The notes under the pieces are model-generated. The model was not told the origin of the DNA and did no database searches. It worked only from the letters and a program-made list of their open reading frames with translations. From contig JAMWFC010000044.1 of the NCBI GenBank assembly GCA_027475525.1, positions 373,340 through 437,339 of the forward strand: a DNA stretch of 64,000 nucleotides, read 5' to 3'. Origin of the DNA: Macrolepiota albuminosa. Its lineage: Eukaryota; Basidiomycota; Agaricomycetes; Agaricales; Agaricaceae. The number at the start of each line of letters is the position of its first letter. The first letter of the stretch is position 1. Shown here piece after piece: positions 44,521 to 56,330 of the stretch. A program made the translations under genes and the position numbers.

Positions 44521-44639
44521 CTCAATCACAAGCGCCTCGGCGCATTCAAGGTCTTGAGGAAAGTCTCGTCCCATGCCACAAAATCGAGCTCCCCCCAGGA
44601 CTTAAAGGTCTCCACCTAGTATTCCACATCCGCCTTCTG

Positions 44640-44918
44640 GAATGACACCCCCTGGACCCCTTCTCTAAACGATGCCCCAAGCCCCCTCCCCCGGTCGAGA
44701 TCAAGGATGAGTACCACTACAAGGTTGAAGACATCCTCGACTCCCAGAACATTTATGGACGACTCCACTTCCTCATACAATGGAAGGGATACAGCCCAGA
44801 GGACAACACTTGGAAACCACGCCAAAACCTCAAAGGCACCCTCAACAAACTCCGGGACCTCCAGCAACGGCACCCAGGAAGTGACCCTTCTGGGCGCAGG
44901 ACTTACAGATGGCAGTAG
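44640..44918 (+). pseudogene. Chromodomain at end of pol (A2)
   Basis: The reading DEYHYKVEDILDSQ, LHFLIQWKGYSPEDNTW and KPRQNLKGT matches the chromodomain pattern (YxVExIL ... YLVKWKGY ... TWEP). Such domains guide insertion to modified histones. The stop is TAG at 44916-44918. Confidence 0.9.
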
Positions 44919-45216
44919 TGGGCGTAACCCCCGCCTCTGGGCTTAATAGGAATTCAACTCCCATGTATATTTTCCATTCTTCCTCTTTCTACTTTACTCT
45001 TCTAATACTCTTTACAAAAACTGACGATTTTCATGGTAGCACCCCGGAGTTGGGGCAAGGTACCCATTCCTAGCTTTTTGCCATATTACTTACATTACTT
45101 TTCTGGTCCTGGAAGGCCAAGTATATACATTTTTTATTTAATACGCTATTCTACAGTATAGGTACAACAAGAAGAAGAAAAAAAAAAAAAGAAGGCGACA
45201 AGAAAGATGAGGACCC
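44919..45216. other. Gap between pol and antisense gene
   Basis: AT-rich with an A-rich run at 45168-45193; on the minus strand this lies just past the antisense stop and could act in 3' end formation. No gene. Confidence 0.5.
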
Positions 45217-46410
45217 CTAACGCTGGGGCCCTGGAACCCCCTCACCCCCCTCACCCTCCCCCAGCCAGCCCTGGAACTCCTCCTCCATCCCTCCTGGACC
45301 ATGCTCCCACAGCGATTCCTCCACCAGCTGCTCCCAAGATGGGAGAGGCTTCCCCTCATTCAGGACCCTCTCAAACCACGACCCTAAGGCAGGCACGTTC
45401 CTCTGTTGATGCACTGCCACCACCTGCCCCAGCAGGCCAAGGCCCCGCTCCACCCTGAAGGTCATCACTTCCAGGCACTGCCCCTCCTGCAGCGATGCAA
45501 GTGCTGCGGCCACCCCATCCAGGAGTAAACGGTGCTCCTGAGCCCAGCCTGGAGATGTCAGTAGGAGACCAAATCCAGAAAAGAAAATATTCACTCAATG
45601 AGGCCATGCGGGCAATCACCACATCCTGGCACAGAGTCTCCACCAATCCTGGACCCGAGGGAACCATCTCTGGGAACCCCATCCCCTGCCCCAGCCTCGT
45701 CCTCAGAGCCTCCAGCTCGGCCTCTACCTCTCCCCAGGTGACCCTGGCCTCCTCCAAGTCCCAGAGCACCGTCTCTCAACCCTCCTCCAGGCCCCTCCAG
45801 ATGGCTGCCTCCTCCCTCATCCCCTCCTCATGCTCCCTCTTCCTCCGCTTAGCCCGCTCCAGACGCTCCTGCAGGGCCCCAATGTCGACGTCTAAGGGCC
45901 TCCTGGACAGGGGGGAAGATACCGCTGGGGACAGGCATGGCGGGGGAACTGGGGGCAGGATCTCAGAGGGCAGATGCACCCTCTTTGAAGGCCCTGGGGA
46001 AGGGCTTGGCGACGCCCGCCACTTCCCCTTGTCAGAGCACCCCCCACGCCCCTCCTGGCTCCTCCCGGCCCAGGTCACTCAGCGCGTGATAAGGACCACA
46101 GGCCGGCCCCAGCCCCCCATCCAAATGGTACTTCCGCTCCCTGACTCCTCCCAGAACCCCCCATGGGCACCACTTGTGGCCCCCCCTCCAGCTCCGTCAC
46201 CCAGTCTCTCTCCTTGACTTCCATCCTCTGGATAATCCTCCTCAGCGGCCACCTCTGCTTCTGCGAGATACAATGCACCCTCCACAATGCTGACATGGAA
46301 TACCGCTCATGGTTGAGGCAGCATGCCTCACACACAGACGTGTCCCAGCAGGACAAGGGGCCTGGGACCTCGAACAAACAGAAGACCCTCTAGCGAGCAC
46401 AGTGCAAACA

Positions 46411-46455
46411 CTGTATTAAGGTCAGCAATGAAACCAGAGATACGAGATCGCTTAC
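46411..46455 (-). other. Candidate intron 2 of the antisense gene
   Basis: 45 bases, GTAAGC donor, GCTGACC branch-like site, TACAG acceptor. Splicing would place the first Cys of the cluster at the start of the next exon. Confidence 0.55.
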
Positions 46456-46747
46456 TGGCCTGTTGCTCATGCACTAGGCATGGATTGGCAAACCCCGAGG
46501 CCTCTCCAGGGCCTCCTCAAAAAGCTCCTGCAAAACACCCACCCACACAATGCGCTGGTCCTCTGGGACCTCTGAAACAGTCCCCACTGCCATCCCGGAG
46601 CGACAAAAATGGAGGCGGTCAGTCTAGGGTGGGGAGAAGGATGTGGACGGGGGGGCGGACAGTCATTTGCGCAAAGGTAGGTGCAGGACAGCTGGGGCCC
46701 AACTCTGAAGGGCCACCAGGGGCAGGCTCCAGGAGTATGACGTTGTT

Positions 46748-46797
46748 CTGAAAGGGAAAGTCAGTCACAGTAAGCAGAATGGCGCAGGTATACTCAC
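46748..46797 (-). other. Candidate intron 1 of the antisense gene
   Basis: 50 bases, GTGAGT donor, CTGAC branch-like site, TTTCAG acceptor, all on the minus strand. The matching plus strand has no such signals, which supports transcription antisense to the retroelement. Confidence 0.6.
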
Positions 46798-47045
46798 GTT
46801 GTACTAGCGCCACTATGCGCTCCCAGTTAAGTTGGTGCCGGTATCTTGCATCCCGGGCCTCCCACATGATCAGGGGCACAACTTTGTTGGTAGCAGGGGG
46901 CATCAGGAAATGTGTCGGTGTGCGCAACATGGTTGAGTTTGATGGTAAATTTTTTTTTCGATATGTGTCAGATCAGGTGCCGGATGTCACGCTTGGACCT
47001 TGGTCCGGTCCACTGGCTACATGCGCCTCAGAGGGTCTCGGTGCT

Positions 47046-47059
47046 GAGGGGGGGGGTGA
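47046..47059 (+). other. Polypurine tract of element A2
   Basis: A run of G with A directly before the 3' LTR, as needed for plus-strand priming. Confidence 0.75.
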
Positions 47060-47786
47060 TGTCACAACCTCCCCTTCCAGGCTCACTCCGGGGGTGTACC
47101 CTCTCTCTGACCCTACAAATGGGCCCCGCCATCACAACTACTGACACTGCCATCACACACATCAAAGGCCACCATCACCCGGCATCCCAGCAACCTGCAT
47201 TATGGACCCCAGGATCAACCGCCATCAAACCACGACCAATGATTGGATCGCGCTACCCACTTCCAGGCCATCATGCATCACGCATCACGACTCCCTCCGC
47301 GCCAATTGATCGTGCACCCCACATGTGTGATCCCAGTATACAGTCCCCCTCCTGCTACTCAATGCCTCCCAGAACTTATTCCAGACACCCCAGAACCCGT
47401 AGTACTTATAGCGTAGTTCCCCATTGTATTTGCTAGTCTTGATATTTGCATGCTCTTTGCTTGATTGGTACACGCTGACTGGCATGCTTTGACTGGCACA
47501 CTTGAATAACCGCGTGCTCTGAGTTTGATATGCACTTCACGACTTATGCTTTACTAACCCAGTCTCGTTTTGAAACCTCCGGTTCTTGACTCGACCCCTA
47601 CTCGGCTCTCAGCCTCTAACCCTAAAACCCCCGGATCAAGTCCTCTTCCCCAGGAGAATCTCCTGTTTGCGTCTTGAACTCCAGAAGCTCAGTCCAGAGT
47701 TCCAGACATCTGAGTACACGTAGATCAAGTCCGCCTTGTAAGGGTGTTGCTTTCCCAGAAAGCCCCCAACTCAGCAGAACCTGACA
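47060..47786 (+). repeat. 3' LTR of element A2
   Basis: Starts TGTCACAACC, ends CCTGACA, 727 bases, with the same TATA and AGTCTTGATATT landmarks. It differs from the 5' LTR by many transitions and some indels. Confidence 0.92.
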
Positions 47787-48620
47787 GTGATTTCCTGCTA
47801 CTGTCTAGTCAGTGTCACCTGACTAGCAGCTTCTTCTCTGTGGTGTGGTATCAATGGAGACATCTATTGCTATTGTTTATAGTCACTCATATGGCAGGGA
47901 GGGCAGTGCCATCCACTACTATTTCATTCTTCTTAAAATCAAGAAGGACATTGTGCTTCCTCATATAGGGTGTCCCTATAATCATGTTGTAGCAATCAAA
48001 ATTTGCTACATCCAAATACTCTTTAGTTCTTGACTTTGCACAGGCAATGATTGCCTGTGTCTCAAACTGCACAGCAGCTTGGCTGCCCACAGTGCCTAGC
48101 TGAAGGAGCAGTGGCTTCTTCAGCTCACTGATGTAGATGTTATGCATCTGACAAAACTGAGATGTTACTCCAGTGGCTGTGCTCCCTGAGTCCCACAAGG
48201 TCCATGCTTTATAGCCATTCACCTCAATATATGATGTGAAGTACTTCTTGTCCTTGCACTTCAGCGCTGATCTTGCCAGTTTCTCCAGAGCCTTGCAAAG
48301 ATGTATCTTATATATCTTCACATTGGCTGCTCTGAGTGGTCGGTTGAGTGTGCTGGCCAGGTAGTCTATCAGAGCTCCCATAAACTCTGAATCTGACTCC
48401 TGAGCATAGTAATTGTTGTTGTATATATTGACTGCAATGTACTTGTTATCCGACAACTCTTCTGGATCATAGATGTTCCCAGCCTCTGGTGCCTCATCGC
48501 TGAGGTTGTCTACCTCATCATCTTTAATGTCAGGTTCATTACCTGAATCTACCCCTTCTACATCAGAGATAGCTGTATGTGCTGTGTGTACATATGCATG
48601 TGGCTTGGCCACTGGCTATC
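47787..48620 (-). pseudogene. Retropepsin part of element B2
   Basis: A 241-residue open piece (48612-47887): acidic N-terminal linker, then EVNGYKAWTLWDSGSTATGV with an intact DSG active site at about 48195, and NFDCYNMIIGTPYMRKHNVLLDF near the end. One protease domain only, as in element B1. The open frame stops about 100 bases before the LTR of element A2. Confidence 0.85.
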
Positions 48621-48635
48621 CACCACTCTCTGGGC

Positions 48636-48690
48636 ATGCATTTGCGTTATGTCCAGGTTGGCCATATTTGAAGCATGTATTTGCCACAAA
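48636..48690 (-). other. CCHC zinc knuckle relic (B2)
   Basis: CFKYGQPGHNANAC fits C-x2-C-x4-H-x4-C with the second Cys changed to Tyr (TGT to TAT). Confidence 0.75.
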
Positions 48691-48949
48691 GGGGCAACTT
48701 GCTTTAATCCTTGGCAGCTCATTTAGCATCTTGGCAATATCAGCAGCCTGTTTTGGTTGAGTACCCTCTTGATATAGACCCTGCTGAGGATCCTGTACTA
48801 ATGAGTCCCTCTGTTCTGCTGAGCAGTCACTCTGAAAGCGTCACTCCTGGCCTAGTGCTGATCTTACTACAAACCGTGGATTTGTATTACCCACCATTTT
48901 CTTTTAACAGGCCCAGAAGGTGCCTACCTTCTGAGATTCAATCCTCCTT

Positions 48950-50935
48950 GCCAGTCATGTCTTTGATTGATGCAGATCAAAGTGTTTGGCAATTTTATAA
49001 GCTTGCTCGTAGTGCAATGCATGCGCTATGAATTTCTCTACTGCATTCACTTCAGAAAATAGTCCATCATTGCAGATAAGAGACTCTCTTATTGCATCAG
49101 GTATCCCATGCAGGAACATATCAATCATTATCCAGTTATCTGGGTAAATGGACATATTTTGTGCATGGTCAATCAAGATGTCATAAAAACCTTGTACACC
49201 CAATTTCTCGATGTAGGAAGTTGCAATGAATGCCTTCTGGGCATCCTGCATGGTAAATGCACTCACAAATCTATTATATAGTTCAAGAATTACAACCTTG
49301 AATGTTTACTGCTGTCTTGCACAATTGTAGTACAAAACATGATGTCAGAACCAGGCCTTGGCAGGTCCATCTAAGAACTCAGGGAGAACAAAAACACGTT
49401 CTCTGTCCAGACAATCACCACCATACTGGCATGCTGCTAGATGATTGCATACATCCATCATCCAGTTTTCCAAGTTGCTAAACTTGGACTCTTCTCAATA
49501 TGGATGAATATGCTTTGATTTTACCTTTTGCAGCTTTATACCTTCTAGTAGGCGCAATGCTATGCCTACTGCATCATCAATGATACTACTGAGGTGCTGG
49601 TGCATATTCTCAGTATACACTTTCATTGCCTCAGTTATTCCAGACATTTTATTGATGCTTTCAGCAAGAGGTACCACAGAGAATGCTTATACAAGTTGCT
49701 CATCTATATAGTACAGTTTTCCTGCTTTATTCCAGTAAGGTGGGGCCTTTTGTCCTCCTTGTTTCTTCACCACCTGTCAGTCAGGAACTCGACTTGGTTC
49801 TGATGAGGGAAGATTCTCTCTTCCACTGTCTGGCTGTTGTGTCCGTTGGACATATTGCCATCTCATCTTGTCGATAGGTGTTATCCCATCAAATGCAATA
49901 CCCTGGTCATCAATCTAGGAGTGTCCCTGGTGATTCAGGTCTTGATTTTGCATGTGCTGATAAGCGACCCTCTCAGCAAACTTATCTGCCAATAGCACTC
50001 AATTTGTTAGTGGAGTCTTCTCTACTGATTCCTGTTTTATATGAGGGTGCACTGACTCCTCTGCTTCTTTTGAATGACTATTTATCACTGGGATAGTAAA
50101 TACCAACTCAGCCATCTACAGAGGTCTTCTTGGTTGACCTCTGAACATGTTCTGCCTTTGTATTGCAGCAAACCTCACTGCAAACTGTTTGTCAGACTCC
50201 TCTACTTGCTGGGGTGCATATATATTACTCATTGCTTCCTTCAAATGTGAAGACAGCTCTGGCTTTGCTAATAGAGGTATATTTGAGATCAAATCTGCTC
50301 CCTCTGAAGTCGAGACAGCTGATCCTTAATTAGCCTTGCAATATATATATGCTTGGACTTTGAGCTCAAGAATCTAAACATACAAAGTAATATATTCAAC
50401 TGTATTTGACTGAGGTACACTGTCATCTTGAGCTTGTATCAACCATATGTGCTTTAGTACATATAGTCCTAATCAAGCACACATTGTGTCTTTAATAATG
50501 CTAGGGTATCTTTTTCATAGCATCACACACTGAACCTGCAGGGTGGACTCACTCCGTCTACTCTCCTCATCATTGGAAGTTTTGTCCTCTCAGTGTACTG
50601 CCAGAGTTCTCTGCTCAGGAATTGCCGCTTTCTGAGACACTCTAACTCTCTGCTGTTGTTGCATCATTGGAATGGATTCAGTTAGAACTCTCCAACTGCC
50701 TACTTCTGGTCTTGGCATTTTTTCCAGGAAGTATGATGAAGGTCTACAATCTTCAGCAGAAATCTGAGCACTGCTCCTGCTCTGAAACTGTTGCTCTGGC
50801 TTCCCAGGTAGCATGTAAGATGTGTTGTCTCTGCTAGGATTTTGATCCAGGTTTTTCCCTGCTACTTCTAGTCTTGCTGCACCACTCAGCACAGCTGTCA
50901 GCCATGCTTCACTCTATTGTGTTTTTCCTGGCATT
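48950..50935 (-). pseudogene. gag of element B2
   Basis: Pieces in order on the minus strand: LSGAARLEVAGKNLDQNP, LAKPELSSHLKEAMSNI, PLAESINKMSGITEAMKVY, SNLENWMMDVCNHLAAC, RVFVLPEFLDGPAKAWF, SYIEKLGVQGFYDILIDHAQ and EVNAVEKFIAHALHYEQ. The last parts are a typical retrotransposon gag capsid and align with element B1. Stops are spread throughout. Confidence 0.82.
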
Positions 50936-52580
50936 CTCTGAGGCTATTAGGAGGGCTCCTCCACTATAGCCTCAGCATATTCTGACCTGGGTCAACCTGG
51001 GTCAGTCGAAGTAGCTTAAGAATAAACCAACAACTGGTCGATAGTCCTACTATCGCAGGTTGGTTCAGAAGATTGATTGGTATCTATCTAATCAGGTGTT
51101 GCTACATCTCTTTTAATCTAGGGATGTGTATCAAGTATCAGTCTAAACATGTAGTATTCATCTGTAGTATCAGAATTAAATCTGAAAGATTCAAAAAAAT
51201 GAAACAATGTCAAATAATAGTTTAGTCTTATAGTCACACAGCAGAACCAGATCAGTTATTGATTCTAGTACTATGTATAATAGTAAAATTGGCTATCTTA
51301 TGTAAGGCAGCCAGACAGTATAATATGATACTAATAATAAATAAAACTAATATATATATATATATTAAAGTAAAGTACATTATATCCAGCCTCGACCTCA
51401 CTTTGTTTAGTTAAGGCCTTGGTTTTCATTAACTCAGTCCCTTCTACAACTCTCAAAACATTATTGTAGGCTATATTGAATTTTTCTTGAATTTTTCAGA
51501 TTTTTTAAGCATTTATCAATTTTTAAAAAAATACTAAAATATAGTATATCAGTGGCCTCAGAATTTTTCCTGATTTTTAAGTGATTTTCCTGGAATCTTT
51601 AAGCATTTTCTACTAATATCTTCTAGAAAACAGATCAATTGAGTTTTTCTGGAATGTTTCACACTTCCTGAGCATTTTATAATTCTCAAAAAAGCTTAAC
51701 TGGTGTATCATTGGTTCTTGAATTTTTTCTGCTTTTTCAGTGATTTTCTTGGAATTTTCTAAGCATTTCTAATATTGAAATGAGCCAACTCTTATGTTAT
51801 TACCCTAAAAGGAAGGTTCTTGGCCAGCCTTGGTCAGCATTAAATTTTCCCAGGTGTTGTCTCATAGATTATAGACAAGCTACAATTCATGTTTTTGGCA
51901 CGAATTTCATAGCTCATTGGAGGCTTCACCTCTAAACCCCCCCCAACTAAGCCTCCATCCTAACCTCACTTTGTTTAGTTAGGGCTCCAAGTATGTATAG
52001 AGAACTCAGTGCTCAATTCCAGCCTCAACCTCACTTTGTTGGGTCAAGGCCTCAGTAATTGCAACTCAGTCTCTTCCACAACTCTCAAAGCATTATTGTA
52101 GGCTATATTGAATTTCTCTTGAAATTTTTGGATTTTATTAAGCATTTATAAATCTCTAGAAAGCTACCTTAACCCCAACATTTTAACTACAACATGCCAA
52201 GCATTTCTTGGGCATGTGGCTCCAGAGAGTCAATACTCCTAATTGTCTTGTGGCCTTATACTGCAGATACATCTGGAGTTTCAAAGAGAGAACTCTTACC
52301 ATCAAATTAGTATATTTAGTACTGAATACAGTGGGCACTTTGTGCTCTTGCCATTTAAGTGTTACTATATATGCTGAAGCATAATGCTCAAGTTGTGCCT
52401 GGGTAGTGTATTTTATTATCTCTGAGTGTATATTCTAGAACATCTGCAAGCACATGGTGTAAGCAAATCTCAACTGCTGTTCCTCTGCTCTGGTGTTGTT
52501 GCCTGTAGAGGACTCAGAGGCCTTTTCTAGGAGGTCATCATTCTCTTCGACCTTCTCTAAGGCAGGAGTGTGCAGAAAGC
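50936..52580. other. AT-rich repeat region upstream of B2 gag, no clear gene
   Basis: It holds two diverged direct copies of a 140-base unit (about 51385-51520 and 52018-52160, sharing CTCAAARCATTATTGTAGGC) and several TTTTCTGGAATTTT-type words. The LTR of element B2 should lie here but its ends were not identified. A minus-strand open piece at 52629-52435 has no recognised motif. Confidence 0.5.
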
Positions 52581-52967
52581 TGTCAGGAGACTCCTCATTT
52601 CTTCCTTTCTTCACTCTCCTTTCATTCATTCTTTTATTTCTTTTGACATTATCTCATTTTACTGTTTCTATTCTTTCAACACTATCTGTTAGTACTATTC
52701 ACAGCTCTTGAGATGCTCTGGTTCTTTAGCTACTATTCAGACAAGTGTGGGCTCCTCAGCACCGCTTCCAGACCACTTATATAAGCCAGAGTTTGTCAGA
52801 ATTTGCTCGTTATTTGTGCAATTGTTTTATAGGCAATTTCAAGTTTTTAAGGTTTTGTTATACTGTACAGTTGTTTTCCATGCTTCAGAGGCCCCAGAAG
52901 TATCCAACCTGGCATAAAAAATCCCTAGACTTGTTCTCTTTGAATCTCCCTCTGCCACTATAGGGTA
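52581..52967 (+). repeat. LTR-like repeat X, copy 2 (3' truncated)
   Basis: Starts TGTCAGGAGACTCC and runs parallel to copy 1 up to the first CTCTGCCA box, then diverges. About 90 percent similar by eye to copy 1. Confidence 0.75.
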
Positions 52968-54430
52968 GTAACCACTGTCATTCAGGTTTCTCCCTTGCAG
53001 CTCCTATCACTTCTTCTTTCCTTGCTGCTTCCTTCACACCTGCCAGTTGCTCCTTCTTACCACTTTTCTGCTGTGTCTCTAGAGTTTCATCTTTTTTACC
53101 CTCTCCTGTTTCCACTACCTCAACCTTCCCCCTTTCTGCCTGTCCAGGTTCATTCTGCATTTCAATATCTACAAAAGCTTCTTCCCATACTTTTTGAAGG
53201 ACCTGGGTGCCAACTTCTTTCTGCTCCTCTTATGACATCAGGTTTCCAGCTTCTTCTTTCCTCAAATTATCTGCTACCACTTCCCTCAACTCCCCAGCAC
53301 CAAGAGACCTTGCTGCCAGCTGAATAAACAACAGGAGGCCACTTGGACCTCCAGCCACCACTTGTACAGCTTCATTACAACAACCACCAAATTTATAAGC
53401 ACTTCTATTTCTATGCCATCAATATGCTTCAAAAATTTGTTGGCTTTAGCAATATACATGTGTGCTGCATTTTGTGCCTCAATAGTGAGGACAGAGAGCA
53501 GAGTTGGAATGTAAAAAGACATAATTTTTGATGGAAGTGCTAGATAAAATAAGGAAGAAGAGATGAAGTCCAAACTCATGCCTATGACTATAAACAAAAT
53601 CTGAAGAGTGCATGGGCCACTTGTTACAAACACAGTAATAGTGATAGGCTTCTACTCAGACTGAGCATATCAAGGGACATTATGGGATTACCAACATTGA
53701 TAGAACCCTACACAGGCTAAGCATATCAATAGCAGGCTCAGCATTGGTTTCAGACATCTTGCTGCATGTGTGCTGAACTTGATGCACACAATTTATCTAT
53801 TTTAGACCTTATCCAATGGCCATGCATAGCAAGCAATAGATCCAATCAGTGATAGCACTGGTGGCAGCTGAAATGACAGCTGGCATCATGCTGCTGGCAA
53901 GCACTGACAGGTAGCATCAATCAATCAGCACATGGCACAGCTAGCCAGTGACAGCACTTACAAAATAGAAATAATGCCATTTACTCATGATGAATGGCCT
54001 GACATTTATCCTGGCACCCCTTTTTCAGCCAGATGGACAGCTTGCTTGCTTCATTTCTCAACATTTAGTTTGATGCAGAACATTTAATTATATTACTTAC
54101 AGTTCACCGTCTCTTGGCAATGAGGAACTGGTTTTTTACTATAAATACTTACTGTTGTCACTAGTTACCAAGAACAGAGTACTCTGTTTACACCCCTCAG
54201 TTCACTCTCTAGTTCAGATTTCATTTGAGCTAACTAAGTTTATAGTTGCCAACTGTCTGAGCACTCTTAGCCTGCTTGCCACAGTTATGCTTATAGAACC
54301 TACATGCCTTGCACTTATGGCAGGCATTATACAGCTTTGTCATTGCTAAACCTCTTGTTTCCTTGCCACGTCTTCTGCCATACTCACTCATATTTGCATC
54401 TCCCTTACTCAGATGCACTTCATTGTTAGT
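52968..54430 (-). pseudogene. Unrecognised charged protein relic with a half cysteine cluster
   Basis: Minus-strand open pieces include a Lys/Glu-rich stretch (53160-52978, GEGKKDETLETQQKSGKK) and, upstream, YNACHKCKACRFYKHNCGK at about 54325-54270, where C-x2-C-x6-C would fit the second half of a Zn2Cys6-type cluster. The first half was not found. Whether these pieces belong to one gene is unclear. Confidence 0.35.
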
Positions 54431-54859
54431 GCACCATCCTTACTGCATATTCCTTGCCAGACACTCTTACTGACTTGCACCAAAACTTACTGTTTCAACT
54501 CATTTCTGACTTGTTCTCTGGGAACTGTCTGAGACTCCCTCAACCTTAGCATGCCCAATGCATTATTATACAGGTCAATAGCCGTAAACTATATCTGCTG
54601 CTGATCTACTTTTGGGCATCATCAACATTCAACATACTGGGAACTCTAAGGATCTTCTGGAACTCAGGATATCTCTGGCTTTGACACTCCATTGCAAACT
54701 CTACTTATCAGCCTTATCCAACATTTACCAGTCCTTCAGTACATACTATCTGTGAACTTCAAGGATTTAAAAGGTTTAGGACCCATAGCACTAGCACAAT
54801 AGTGGGGAGATAACTCTGACCAAACCCTGATCACTTCTAGAAGGGGTTAGCATTAGGTG
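54431..54859. other. Gap: no gene recognised
   Basis: Degraded sequence upstream of the copia integrase relic. The copia gag and protease would be expected here but were not recognised. Confidence 0.4.
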
Positions 54860-55066
54860 CTGCCATTTGATGAGACACCTCAATCAGAAGTCTAAAGAAT
54901 CAATGACGACAGCACAGAATATACTCAAACCCAACATTTTGACTTATCAGAAATTGATACAATGTTTAGTGCCAACATTAGTGCTCATAGCCTCTGTTGA
55001 GAATTTTCCAACCATACCCCAGAGAAGCCTGGCCAATCAAAAAGTGAGCAGCCTCATACAATTCTA

Positions 55067-55285
55067 CAGTGGCTCAAAAAACTGTCTCAATGTTTTATAC
55101 TTTTTGAAAGATGGCATTGGTATGAAGGATGAGAAGTACCAAAAATCCTAGTTAAATCATGTAAAGTACTATGTTATTGTAGCTACAAAATGAACCTAGG
55201 TTTATGTAATTAAGATCAAAGCTGATGGAGCAATAGTCATTTTAAATATCACTCATTGGGATAGTTTTTTGAGCATCTCTAATTT
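55067..55285 (+). repeat. Left terminal inverted repeat of the mariner-type element
   Basis: The box GCTCAAAAAACTGTCTCAATG occurs near the outer end, and a second, inverted version lies near the inner end (about 55245-55275). The right repeat has the same pair. Confidence 0.88.
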
Positions 55286-55291
55286 TAGTAT

Positions 55292-56330
55292 CTAGTACTT
55301 TGTATGTCCTTCATTTGCCTTGATAACTGCTTGAATCCTTCTAGGCATGCTTTCTATTAGTCTTTGGCATACCTCTGGTGGTATTTCATTCCACTCCTTT
55401 GCAACCCTCTCCCATAATTCATGCACACTATGAGGAGGTGTTTCATATTGCCTAAGTTGCTCCTTGAGGTACTCCCAGAGATGTTCAATAGGGTTGAGAT
55501 CAGGGGATTGGGCTGGCCACCAAAGGACATCAAAGTTGTTGTCCTCAAACCACTTGTCAGCCCTCTTGGAGTTGTGTTTGGGGTCATTGTCCTGTTGAAA
55601 GTAGCAGGCACCCTCCTCCATCTCCAACTTCACAAAGCTCTCCTTTGCTCCATCATCCAAAATTTCACAATACTGCTCTGCATTCATGATTCTCACTACC
55701 TCCACAAGCTTTCCTACCCCATTACAACCCATACAGCCCCATACCATAAGATTATTCCCTCCTCTATGCTTCATAGTATATGTAGTTGTTCAATCTAAAA
55801 TGCCTTCTCCTTATAGCTTCCACACATACTGCTTCCCATCTGACTCAATCCTGTTAATCTTTGTCTCATCTGTCCACGACACCCTTTTCCAGTCCTCTGT
55901 AGTCCAGTTCTGATGCTCCTGAGCCCATTTAAGCTGTAGTTGTTGATGTCTAGCTTTGAGCATAGGAACTTTTCTCTTAGTAGCAAACTAATACCCCTCC
56001 TCCTTCAACACATTCCAGACAGTCTGGGGAGAGACAGGGTTGGAAATGATATTGTTGATAAAATTAGTGGCCTGGACAGCTGTATCAAGTCTCTCAGTTG
56101 AGATTTGCTGAACAATAGCCTATTTATCATGTGGAGTAAGCTTAGCAAGATAGCCTCCAGGATGGTTTTCCTTGTCCATCTCCAACTCTCTACCAGTCCT
56201 CCCAATAGTAGACTTTCCTAGACAAGTTTGAGCCCCAATCTGATGCAGAGAATACTCTTGAGCAAGAAGAGAAGCAACAGTAGAGGGTTGTGCAGGAGGA
56301 ATAGGTTTTATGATGGTGGTTGAAGGTCAA
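55292..56330 (-). pseudogene. Tc1/mariner transposase, DD34E, broken
   Basis: N-terminal part (about 56300-55990) reads as a helix-turn-helix pair (LAQEYSLHQIGAQTCLGKST; VSPQTVWNVLKEEG). The catalytic core follows: SWTDET (first Asp), YFQQDNDPKHNS (second Asp) and WPAQSPDLNPIEHLWE (Glu), with 34 residues between the second Asp and the Glu. The last 160 codons (55774-55292) are open and end PRRIQAVIKANEGHTKY, the usual family C terminus. Four or more stops upstream make it inactive. Confidence 0.92.

Larger units (their letters stand above)
45217..46930 (-). pseudogene. Antisense accessory gene with Zn2Cys6-like cluster and coiled coil
   Basis: On the strand opposite to gag-pol, an ATG at 46930 opens MLRTPTHFLMPPATN. 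Two candidate introns are well formed: 46797-46748 (GTGAGT...CTGAC...TTTCAG, 50 bases) and 46455-46411 (GTAAGC...GCTGAC...TACAG, 45 bases). Right after the second comes C-x2-C-x6-C, then after 15 residues C-x2-C-x6-Y (46410-46300), Tyr being one G-to-A step from Cys. A basic Ser/Pro linker and a heptad-like charged helix (LQERLERAKRRKREHEEG ... EEARVTWGEVEAELEALR) follow; the stop is TAG at 45219-45217. A few TGA/TAG stops and frame changes show decay. It resembles the relic at 24140-25472. A DNA-binding regulator is possible, but function is inferred only. Confidence 0.62.
30723..47786 (+). mobile_element. Ty3/gypsy element A2 (family A), full length, with nested LINE
   Basis: Order: 5' LTR, self-primer site, gag, tandem proteases, RT, RNase H, integrase, chromodomain, antisense gene, polypurine tract, 3' LTR. 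The flanks are GCGAT (30718-30722) and GTGAT (47787-47791), a 5-base target duplication in which one CG has become TG. The element sits in element B2 between protease and RT. A LINE (34316-40145) splits it near the gag-pol junction and is bounded by 598-base direct repeats. Without LINE and extra repeat the element is about 10.6 kb. The two LTRs differ at roughly 13 percent of the positions I compared, so it is older than element A1. Many stops make gag and pol inactive. Confidence 0.92.

Noticed and set aside
47285..47786. Element A2 3' LTR as an independent solo LTR
   Set aside because: The flanks GCGAT and GTGAT pair it with the 5' LTR at 30723, and a polypurine tract precedes it.
52978..53160. 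Lys/Glu-rich minus-strand frame as a real gene
   Set aside because: Low-complexity composition without motif; kept only as part of an uncertain relic.
53286..53633. Hydrophobic minus-strand frame as a membrane protein
   Set aside because: Probably an off-frame reading of the charged relic; the overlapping frame fits its neighbours better.
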